Both the position numbers and the translations under genes were made by a program. A stretch of 64,000 nucleotides of DNA from NCBI GenBank assembly GCA_022822405.1, contig JAJEBT010000199.1, forward strand, positions 62,001-126,000. The letters run 5' to 3'. Below, piece after piece: positions 51,066 to 58,472 of the stretch. This DNA is from Alphaproteobacteria bacterium (GTDB lineage Bacteria; Pseudomonadota; Alphaproteobacteria; MPNO01; UBA830). The stretch's first letter is position 1. Every line of letters starts with the position of its first letter. The notes below the pieces were generated by a model. It saw nothing but the letters and a program-made list of their open reading frames with translations, did no database searches and was not told the DNA's origin.

Positions 51066-52664
51066 TCAAGCGACCGCCGGAAGACGGACGACGAAGCGCG
51101 CACCGAGAATTCTGCCATCATCGGAAAGGCGATTCTCGGCATGGATTGTACCACCATGCGCTTCGGCAATCTGGCGCGAGATGCTCAGGCCAAGCCCGGA
51201 ATGGCGCCGGCCGCCATCGCGCGGCGGACGGTCCGAATAGAAGCGTTCGAAGACCGAATCCAGGCTCTCCGGCGGTATGCCGGCACCGTCATCCTCGACC
51301 TCGGCCACCACGTGATCCCCGTCGTGCCGGACCGAGAGCGTGATGCTCCCCTGCGGCGGCGTGAACGACCGCGCGTTCAGGATCAGATTGTCGAAGACCT
51401 GCATCAGGCGACTCTCGATCCCCATCACCACGCAGCCGCCCACGTTCGCGTCCGCACACCGCACGCGCGCTGCCGGCCCGTTCCTGTCCGCACTCTCGTG
51501 TGCGTCGACCAGCATCGGCAGCAGGCGGCCGAGGTCCACGCGTCTCATGTGGCTTCGCGCCAGCTCGACATCGAGCCGGGACGCGTCCGAGATGTCGGTG
51601 ATCAGCCGATCGAGGCGGCGCACGTCATCCTCGATTATCGCCGTGAGTTCCGCACGCTGGCCGTCGTCGCTGACGCGCGACACGGTCTCGACGGCACTCC
51701 TGAGCGAGGTAAGCGGATTCCTGATTTCATGGGCCACATCAGCCGCGAACCGCTCGTTCGCCGTCATCCTCTGCCACAGCGTTTCGGTCATCCGGCGCAG
51801 GGCCTTGGACAGATCGCCGATCTCGTCGCGGCGGCGTTCCAGATCGGGTATCTCCGGAGCCTGTCCACGGCCGCTGTCGACGCTGTCGGCGGCAGCGGCA
51901 AGACGCCGCACCGGCCGGGTGATGGTGCGCGCAAGGTAGAGGGAAACGAGGATCGTGACGGCGAGGACGGCGCCGAACACCTGGAGAATGGTGACGCGCA
52001 CGTAGCGGACCGCAGCGGCGACCGACTGGGCGTCGGAGGTCACGAGCATGACCCCCAGCACCCGCTTGAACCTCTGGATCGGTACCGCGACCCCGAACCG
52101 GAGGCCGCCGTCCGGCAACGACCATACTGCGGAGCGCCGTTCGCCGTCGAGCGCTGCGGCCATCGCAGGCAGTGCATCCAGGCGGTCGAGCGCCGCCTCC
52201 GGAAACGGCGGACCCCGGCGGCGGTCGAGCAGGAGGACCGTGACGACCTCATAGGCGTCGGAAAGCCATTTGCGCGGCAAATCACCGATCTCTTCGGGCG
52301 GAAGCGCGTCGACCGTCACCTCAGTCCTGGGATCGCCGAGGAACCGGCTGTCGGCAAGGAGTTTGCGGTCAGGGCCGTATACGCGAGCGCGGGTCCGGGT
52401 CGGTGCGACTAGCCGGCGCAGCAAGGGCAGCGAGGGTCCGGATTGGATCGCCGAATGCGTGCCGTCGCCGCTCGCCTCAACCGCGCCTTCGGCGATGGCT
52501 CCGGCAAATATCTCCGCCTGGGTCCCGAGCGCAAGCAGTTCGGCATCGATCAGCCGTTCCCGGTAGTCGGCAAGGTAGAGAATCCCGGCCACCAGGACGG
52601 CAAGCGGCACGACATTGACGATGAGGATCCGCCGGGTGAGGGGTGAAAATCTCCAACCGGTCAT
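51066..52664 (-). CDS. chvG: sensor histidine kinase ChvG
   Basis: A 532-residue membrane kinase. A transmembrane segment at about 13-32 and another at about 225-245 enclose a ~190-residue periplasmic sensor domain. A HAMP linker (ARTITRPVRRLAAAADSV) is followed by the H box at His312 (DVAHEIRNPLTSLRSAVE), then the N box (DNLILNARSF) and G boxes (DDGAGIPPE, GLGLSI). In alphaproteobacteria ChvG/ExoS responds to acidity and envelope stress. It follows chvI by 37 bases, and its stop overlaps the rapZ reading frame. Confidence 0.94.
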   Translation of the reverse strand: MTGWRFSPLTRRILIVNVVPLAVLVAGILYLADYRERLIDAELLALGTQAEIFAGAIAEGAVEASGDGTHSAIQSGPSLPLLRRLVAPTRTRARVYGPDRKLLADSRFLGDPRTEVTVDALPPEEIGDLPRKWLSDAYEVVTVLLLDRRRGPPFPEAALDRLDALPAMAAALDGERRSAVWSLPDGGLRFGVAVPIQRFKRVLGVMLVTSDAQSVAAAVRYVRVTILQVFGAVLAVTILVSLYLARTITRPVRRLAAAADSVDSGRGQAPEIPDLERRRDEIGDLSKALRRMTETLWQRMTANERFAADVAHEIRNPLTSLRSAVETVSRVSDDGQRAELTAIIEDDVRRLDRLITDISDASRLDVELARSHMRRVDLGRLLPMLVDAHESADRNGPAARVRCADANVGGCVVMGIESRLMQVFDNLILNARSFTPPQGSITLSVRHDGDHVVAEVEDDGAGIPPESLDSVFERFYSDRPPRDGGRRHSGLGLSISRQIAEAHGGTIHAENRLSDDGRILGARFVVRLPAVA

Positions 52665-52701
52665 GACGCTCGCCTGGACCGCTGCAACGCCACGGCACCG
52701 C

Positions 52702-53451
52702 TCAGGAATGCCGGTAGCGGTATCCGACCCCGTAGAGGGTCTCGATCTCGCGGAAGTCCGCATCGACGACGCGGAACTTCTTTCGTACGCGCTTGATGTG
52801 GCTGTCGATGGCGCGATCCTCCACGTAGTCGGACTCGCCATAGGCCGCATCGATCAGCTGGTCCCGCGACTTCACATGACCGGGGTGCTTCGCAAGTGCC
52901 GCCAGCAACAGCAGCTCCGTCACGGTCAGATCGACGGCCTTGCCCTTCCAGGCGCATGCGAACCGGTCGAGGTCGATGACCAGGTCCCGGCACCGAATCG
53001 GTGGCCGGGCCTCGACTGCGGGATCTCCGGCATCGGCCTTGCCGTGGCGGCGCAGGACCGTGCGGATGCGGGCAACCAGGAGACGCCGGGAGAACGGCTT
53101 CCTGATATAGTCGTCGGCACCCGTGCGCAGTCCGAGTATCTCGTCCGTCTCGTCATCCTTGGAGGTGACGAAGATGACAGGAACGTTATCGTGGCGTCTC
53201 AGTCTCGACAGCATCTCCATGCCGTCCATCCGCGGCATCTTGATGTCGAGGAGAGCCAGGTCCACCGGATCGGCGATAATGCTGCGGAGCGCCGTCTCGC
53301 TGTCGGCATAGGTCCGGACGCGGAAACCCTCGGCCTCGAGGCCCATCGACACCGCGGCGAGAATGTTGCGGTCGTCATCGACCATCGCAATCGTCGGCGG
53401 CTTTCGTTGCCGGGCCGGCGGGTGCCGGGTGGATGTCCTGGGATCGGGCAT
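52702..53451 (-). CDS. chvI: response regulator ChvI
   Basis: A 249-residue OmpR-class regulator. The receiver has the acidic pocket DDD near residue 25, the phosphoacceptor Asp69 in [13 protein letters not shown], the switch Thr in VIFVTSKDD and Lys in YIRKPFS. The C-terminal winged helix contains [13 protein letters not shown] and [11 protein letters not shown]. With ChvG it regulates envelope, exopolysaccharide and central carbon genes in alphaproteobacteria. ATG 53451 gives a slightly long N-terminus (about 15 extra basic residues). It faces pckA divergently. Confidence 0.95.
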   Translation of the reverse strand: MPDPRTSTRHPPARQRKPPTIAMVDDDRNILAAVSMGLEAEGFRVRTYADSETALRSIIADPVDLALLDIKMPRMDGMEMLSRLRRHDNVPVIFVTSKDDETDEILGLRTGADDYIRKPFSRRLLVARIRTVLRRHGKADAGDPAVEARPPIRCRDLVIDLDRFACAWKGKAVDLTVTELLLLAALAKHPGHVKSRDQLIDAAYGESDYVEDRAIDSHIKRVRKKFRVVDADFREIETLYGVGYRYRHS

Positions 53452-53625
53452 CGAAGGCCCCCCTGCGCGCAGACGGCCGCCGGACGGGTGCGCAGACTCG
53501 GGCCGACGGCGCGGCGCCGATTGTCGCACATACCCTGCAACAGGCAACCGGAGGCGAAGTTCCCGGGTTTCGGCGGAGAGCGCGTCAACCGGACAGAACC
53601 GTCGCATTTCGGCGGTCTCCGTCAT

Positions 53626-53653
53626 TTGACTTCCCGGGCGGGCGGGGTATGTT
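53626..53653 (+). promoter_or_regulatory. sigma70-like promoter of pckA
   Basis: TTGACT (53626-53631), 16-base G+C-rich spacer, TATGTT (53648-53653). It points toward pckA, whose start lies 92 bases downstream, in the intergenic region shared with chvI. Assigned by motif. Confidence 0.5.
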
Positions 53654-53744
53654 GCGCCAACCGTGACGGCAGCCGTCTTTCCCGGTCATTGAGAGCCGGC
53701 GCCAGCTGCCTGCCCAGATAGCGCACGTCGCCAGGCCCAGGAGA

Positions 53745-55358
53745 ATGCAGGTGAAGCAAACCGGCCCCGTCATCAGTACATTCGGTCTCGAGAATCACGG
53801 CGTGGAAAACACTCAGGCCGCGCACTGGAACCTGTCGATCCCGGCGCTTTATCAGCACGCGTTGCGCCGCAGCGAGGGCGAGCTCGCGGCCGGCGGTGGC
53901 CTTGTTGTCGTCACCGGCAAGTACACCGGCCGCTCCCCCAAGGACAAGTATATCGTCGACGAGCCGGAGAACTCCGACAACATCTGGTGGGGTCCGGTCA
54001 ACAACCGGATCTCGGTCGAGAATTTCGAGACCATGCGCAAGCGCATGCTGGCCTACCTGCAGAATCGCGAGGTCTTCGTCCAGGACTGTTACGCCGGCGC
54101 CGATCCCGACTACCGGATCAAGGTCCGGGTGGTCACCGAGACGGCATGGCACAGCCTGTTCGCCAGCAACATGTTCATCAACCCGCCGGCCGACGAACTA
54201 GCGGGCTTCGTGCCCGACTTCACGGTGCTGCACGCGCCCAACCTGCAGTCGATTCCGTCGATCGACGGAACGAAGTCCGAAGTCTTCGTGATGCTGAACT
54301 TCGCCGAGCGCCTGATTCTGGTCGGCGGCTCGCATTATACCGGCGAAATCAAGAAGACGATCTTTTCGGTCCTCAACTATCTGCTGCCGGCACAGAATGT
54401 CCTGCCGATGCACTGTTCGGCCAATATCGGCACGGACGGCAACTCGACGATCTTCTTCGGCCTCTCGGGAACCGGCAAGACGACGCTTTCGTCGGATCCG
54501 ACGCGCACGCTGATCGGCGACGACGAGCACGGGTGGTCCTCAAAGGGCGTCTTCAATTTCGAGGGCGGCTGCTACGCCAAGGCAATCAACCTGTCGGCCG
54601 AAGCCGAGCCCGAGATCTACGAGGCATCGATGCGGTTCGGGACGGTGCTGGAGAACGTCACCCTCGATCCCGCGACCGGCATGCCGAATTTCGACGACGA
54701 TTCGCTGACAGAAAACACGCGGTCGTCTTATCCGATCGATTTCATCCCCGGAATCAGCGAAACCGGACTCGGCGGCCATCCGACGAACATCATCATGCTC
54801 ACGGCGGACGCCTTCGGCGTTCTGCCGCCGATCAGCCGCCTCACGCCCGACCAGGCGATGTATCATTTCCTGTCCGGCTACACGGCGAGACTCGCGGGCA
54901 CGGAACGCGGGGTCGACGAGCCGGAGGCGACGTTCTCGACCTGTTTCGGCGCACCGTTCCTGCCCCGCCATCCCACCGTCTACGCAAAGCTGCTCGGTCA
55001 GAAGATGGAAGAGCACGGCGCCGAGTGCTGGCTGATCAATACCGGATGGAGCGGCGGCAGCTACGGAACCGGCGACCGGATCAAGCTCGCGCACACCCGG
55101 GCCATGGTCCGGGCCGCGGTCGAGGGCAAGCTTGCCGGCGTGTCGGTGGCGCCCGATCCGAATTTCGGGCTGCTGATCCCGAACGCCGTGCCCGAGATCC
55201 CCGGCGAGGTGCTCAATCCGCGCAAGACCTGGGAGAACCCGAAGAGCTACGATTCGACGGCACGTGACCTTGCCCAACGCTTCGAGGCGAATTTCGCGCA
55301 GTTCGAGGGCGAGGTGGTCGACAGCGTCAAGGCCGCGGGCATCCGCGCAGCCGCCTGA
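53745..55358 (+). CDS. pckA: phosphoenolpyruvate carboxykinase (ATP)
   Basis: A 537-residue ATP-dependent PEP carboxykinase, the entry enzyme of gluconeogenesis from oxaloacetate. The kinase P-loop is FGLSGTGKTTLSSDP (residues about 238-252), preceded by MHCSANIG with a metal-site histidine. LIGDDEHGWSS supplies the metal-binding aspartates, and YTGRSPKDKYIVDE is the substrate segment. CAGGAG precedes ATG 53745. The chvIG | pckA arrangement is a known alphaproteobacterial layout and fits a cell living on organic acids. Confidence 0.97.
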   Translation: MQVKQTGPVISTFGLENHGVENTQAAHWNLSIPALYQHALRRSEGELAAGGGLVVVTGKYTGRSPKDKYIVDEPENSDNIWWGPVNNRISVENFETMRKRMLAYLQNREVFVQDCYAGADPDYRIKVRVVTETAWHSLFASNMFINPPADELAGFVPDFTVLHAPNLQSIPSIDGTKSEVFVMLNFAERLILVGGSHYTGEIKKTIFSVLNYLLPAQNVLPMHCSANIGTDGNSTIFFGLSGTGKTTLSSDPTRTLIGDDEHGWSSKGVFNFEGGCYAKAINLSAEAEPEIYEASMRFGTVLENVTLDPATGMPNFDDDSLTENTRSSYPIDFIPGISETGLGGHPTNIIMLTADAFGVLPPISRLTPDQAMYHFLSGYTARLAGTERGVDEPEATFSTCFGAPFLPRHPTVYAKLLGQKMEEHGAECWLINTGWSGGSYGTGDRIKLAHTRAMVRAAVEGKLAGVSVAPDPNFGLLIPNAVPEIPGEVLNPRKTWENPKSYDSTARDLAQRFEANFAQFEGEVVDSVKAAGIRAAA

Positions 55359-55457
55359 CGGCGCCCGGAAACGCACAGCCCGCCCCCGCGCGGCAGCGGG
55401 ACATCCGAAACCGAAGCAGAAGCACGCCGCACCCGGCGCTGGTCTCGGCCCAATTTT

Positions 55458-55476
55458 GCGAATGAATTGCATTATT
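55458..55476. promoter_or_regulatory. weak Fur-like box (reverse orientation)
   Basis: Read on the minus strand this is AATAATGCAATTCATTCGC, matching 13 of 19 positions of the classical Fur box. It lies about 90 bases upstream of a better match at 55567-55585 in a very A+T-rich stretch. Confidence 0.3.
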
Positions 55477-55566
55477 AGAAGAAAAAATTTCAGCCGTTTC
55501 AGGCGTGAATTTTCAACATACTGAAAAAACATTATTTTTCGACACGTCCTCGCCGAAGAAATTTCT

Positions 55567-55585
55567 GATAATGACAATCATTCGC
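55567..55585. promoter_or_regulatory. Fur-like box before the iron transporter
   Basis: GATAATGACAATCATTCGC matches 16 of 19 positions of the consensus GATAATGATAATCATTATC. It abuts the -35 box of the fbpA-like promoter, a position suited to repression by Fur with iron. Alphaproteobacteria may instead use Irr/RirA or Mur, so the regulator is inferred. Confidence 0.7.
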
Positions 55586-55586
55586 A

Positions 55587-55616
55587 TTGACAGGGGGATT
55601 CAGACTGGCGTATAAG
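55587..55616 (+). promoter_or_regulatory. sigma70-like promoter of iron ABC transporter
   Basis: TTGACA (55587-55592), 18-base spacer, TATAAG (55611-55616). The -35 box equals the consensus. The ATG of the binding-protein gene is 54 bases downstream. The remainder of the 55359-55669 gap is A+T-rich with no gene. Confidence 0.7.
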
Positions 55617-55669
55617 TCTGCCGCCATGGCCGCATCCCGGCCGTTCAAGCTGCCGAAAGGGAAAACGAG

Positions 55670-56722
55670 ATGATGACGACTTTGCGAACCTGTCTGGGCA
55701 TCTTCGCGGTCTCGGCCTGCATCACCGCACCGGGGATTGCAGCGGCCGCGGACAAGGGAGCCGGAGAGGTCAACGTGTATTCGTATCGTCAGCCTTTCCT
55801 GGTAAAGCCGCTGTTCGACGCCTTCACGGAGCAGTCCGGGATCAAGGTCAATGTGGTGTTCGCCAAGAAGGGGCTGCTAAAGAGACTTCAGGCCGAAGGC
55901 CGCAACAGCCCTGCGGACCTGATCTTCACCGTCGACATCGCGCGGCTCACGGAAGTCGTCAAGGCAGGCCTCGGCCAGCCGGTCAAGTCGACCGTTCTCG
56001 AAAAGGCGGTAGCCGCATCCTATCGCCATCCCGACGGCTTGTGGTACGGGCTCACCTCCCGTGCGCGGATCATCTATGCGTCGAAGGAGCGCGTTCCGAA
56101 GGGCACAATCACGTCCTACGAGCAACTCGCCAATCCGAAGTGGAAAGGTCGCATCTGCACGCGCAAGGGCGACCATCCCTACAATGTAGCGCTGCTTGCC
56201 GCGATGATCGGCCATCACGGTGAGGTCGCCGCCGAAAAATGGCTGCAGGGGGTGAGGGCCAACCTGGCGCGCAGACCTCAGGGCAACGACCGGGCACAAG
56301 TCAAGGCGATCATGGAAGGCGTGTGCGATCTCGCCATCGGCAACCACTACTACATGGCCAAAATGCTCACCAACGAGAAACAGAAAAAGTGGGCGGATTC
56401 GGCCTATCTGGTGTTCCCGAAGTTCGACAGGGGCGGTGTGCACCTCAACGTGAGCGGCGTCATGATGACCAAACACGCACCCAACTCGGCCAACGCGCTC
56501 AAGCTCATGGAGTTTCTCGCCAGCGCCGAGGGCCAGAAGCTCTACGCCGAAAAGAACTTCGAATATCCCATCGATCCCTCGATCGAACCGGCGGAACTGG
56601 TGGCATCCTGGGGCAAGTTCAAGGGCGACAGCATGCCGCTCGCCAAGATCGCGGACAACCGGTCGGCAGCCCTCAAGATCGTCAACAAGGTCGGCTTCAA
56701 TGAAGGGCCGATGACGAACTGA
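55670..56722 (+). CDS. fbpA: Fe3+ ABC transporter substrate-binding protein (FbpA/FutA-like)
   Basis: A 350-residue periplasmic iron-binding protein with a signal peptide (cut near GIAAAA). VNVYSYRQPFLVKPLFDAF opens the mature fold. The paired tyrosines Tyr227-Tyr228 in IGNHYYMAKML are the ferric ligands of the FbpA family. It delivers ferric iron to the permease encoded next. A Fur-like box and strong promoter lie directly upstream, so iron starvation should induce it. AAAGGGAAAACGAG precedes the ATG. Confidence 0.93.
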   Translation: MMTTLRTCLGIFAVSACITAPGIAAAADKGAGEVNVYSYRQPFLVKPLFDAFTEQSGIKVNVVFAKKGLLKRLQAEGRNSPADLIFTVDIARLTEVVKAGLGQPVKSTVLEKAVAASYRHPDGLWYGLTSRARIIYASKERVPKGTITSYEQLANPKWKGRICTRKGDHPYNVALLAAMIGHHGEVAAEKWLQGVRANLARRPQGNDRAQVKAIMEGVCDLAIGNHYYMAKMLTNEKQKKWADSAYLVFPKFDRGGVHLNVSGVMMTKHAPNSANALKLMEFLASAEGQKLYAEKNFEYPIDPSIEPAELVASWGKFKGDSMPLAKIADNRSAALKIVNKVGFNEGPMTN

Positions 56723-56741
56723 TCTCCAGGCATCCCGGTTC

Positions 56742-58445
56742 GTGACGAGCATATCCGGAGTTTCGGCGACGCGGCCTCTCCCGCGCCGACGGAACCTCCC
56801 CTTCCCCTCCGCGTGGAGCGTCGGCACCGCGGTCATCGCCGCAATCATCGCGCTGCCCGTGCTGGCCGTCGCGTGGCTGTCGCTGTTCCCGACCGAGAAC
56901 ATCTGGCCGCATCTTCTCGACACGGTGCTGCCGGGTTACGTGTCGACAACGCTGTCCCTGCTCATCCTGGTCGGCATCGGTACCGCGCTCATCGGCGTCA
57001 CCACCGCGTGGCTGGTCGCGACTTGCGACTTTCCCGGACGGCGCATCCTCAAATGGGCGCTCGTCCTGCCGCTTGCAATGCCAACCTACGTCGTTGCCTA
57101 CGTCTATACCGATCTTCTCGAATATGCCGGGCCGGTGCAGCAGGCCCTCAGGGAGCTGTTCGGATGGCGGAGCGCGGGCGACTACTGGTTTCCCGAGATC
57201 CGCTCGCCGGAAGGCGCGGCGGCGGTGCTCTCGGCAACCCTCTACCCCTATGTCTACCTGCTGGCCCATGCCGCATTCCTGGAGCAATCCGGCGGGGTCA
57301 TCGAGGCGGCGCGGACTCTCGGCTGCAGCACGTGGGCCGCGTTCCGCCGGATTTCGCTACCGATGGCGCGGCCGTCGATCGTGGTCGGCCTCGCGCTGGT
57401 GATGATGGAGACGCTGAACGACTTCGGCACGGTCGACTATTTCTCGGTGCAGACGCTGACAACCGGCCTGTTCAATGTCTGGCTGATCATGAACAACACC
57501 AGCGGCGGCGCACAGATCGCAATGGTGATGCTCGTCTTCGTGATCTTCCTGCTGGTCGCCGAGCGCACCGCCCGCCGGAGCCGGAGCTACCACGACATGA
57601 CACGGGGCCGGACCAAGGCCGGCCCCGTGCGGCTGCCGCCAGGCCGGGCAGCGCTGGCGCTCGCCATCTGCGCGCTCCCCGCGCTCGTCGGGTTCGCGAT
57701 CCCGGCCGGCGTTCTGGTCGCCTACGCGATCGAGTTCTACGACGTCTCGCTTGCCAACCGTTATCCGCAGGCGGCGCTCAACAGCATCCTCCTGGCTGCG
57801 CTGGCCGCCGTCGTCGCGGCAGCGATCGGCCTGTTCCTCGCCTATGCGACGCGCATCACCGCGAGCCGCGTCGTCCGTGGCCTAGCGCGATTCGCGAGCC
57901 TCGGCTACGCCGTGCCCGGGGCGGTACTCGCGATCGGGATACTCACGCCCTTCGGCGCGTTCGACAACGCCGTCGACGGGTTCGCGCGATCGACGCTCGG
58001 CGTCAGCACAGGGCTGATACTGAGCGGCACGATCTTCGCCATCCTGTTCGCCTATGTCGCACGGTTCCTCGCACTCGCCTACGGCACGCTGGAGGCCGGG
58101 CTGGGCCGCATCACGCCCAATATCGACCATGCCGCGCGTACGCTCGGGCATTCGGCGGCCGGAACGCTCGTGCGCGTCAACCTCCCGCTGATCCGCGGCA
58201 GCATCCTGACCGCCGCCCTGCTGATCTTCGTCGACAGCATGAAGGAACTGCCGGCGACGCTGCTGCTTCGGCCGTTCAATTTCGAAACGCTGGCGACCTA
58301 TGTCTACCAGTTCGCGTCCGACGAACTCCTCGAGGAATGTGCGCTCGGCGCGGTCACGATCGTCGCCTTCGGCCTGCTGCCGGTGATCGTTCTCACCCAC
58401 GTGATGGGAGGCCGCGCCGCACACGGAACGCCAGCCGGCGAATAG
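56742..58445 (+). CDS. fbpB: Fe3+ ABC transporter permease (FbpB-like)
   Basis: A 567-residue inner-membrane permease made of two fused half-domains, each with an ABC permease EAA loop: EAARTLGCSTWAAFRRISLP in the first half and AARTLGHSAAGTLVRVNLPL in the second. About 12 hydrophobic segments are visible. It takes iron from the FbpA-like protein, 19 bases upstream. No ATPase (FbpC) gene follows: the next gene, polA, is on the opposite strand. The GTG at 56742 is the likely start. Confidence 0.93.
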   Translation: MTSISGVSATRPLPRRRNLPFPSAWSVGTAVIAAIIALPVLAVAWLSLFPTENIWPHLLDTVLPGYVSTTLSLLILVGIGTALIGVTTAWLVATCDFPGRRILKWALVLPLAMPTYVVAYVYTDLLEYAGPVQQALRELFGWRSAGDYWFPEIRSPEGAAAVLSATLYPYVYLLAHAAFLEQSGGVIEAARTLGCSTWAAFRRISLPMARPSIVVGLALVMMETLNDFGTVDYFSVQTLTTGLFNVWLIMNNTSGGAQIAMVMLVFVIFLLVAERTARRSRSYHDMTRGRTKAGPVRLPPGRAALALAICALPALVGFAIPAGVLVAYAIEFYDVSLANRYPQAALNSILLAALAAVVAAAIGLFLAYATRITASRVVRGLARFASLGYAVPGAVLAIGILTPFGAFDNAVDGFARSTLGVSTGLILSGTIFAILFAYVARFLALAYGTLEAGLGRITPNIDHAARTLGHSAAGTLVRVNLPLIRGSILTAALLIFVDSMKELPATLLLRPFNFETLATYVYQFASDELLEECALGAVTIVAFGLLPVIVLTHVMGGRAAHGTPAGE

Positions 58446-58472
58446 CACGCCCGGCCGCCGGGCGGCAGGAAG

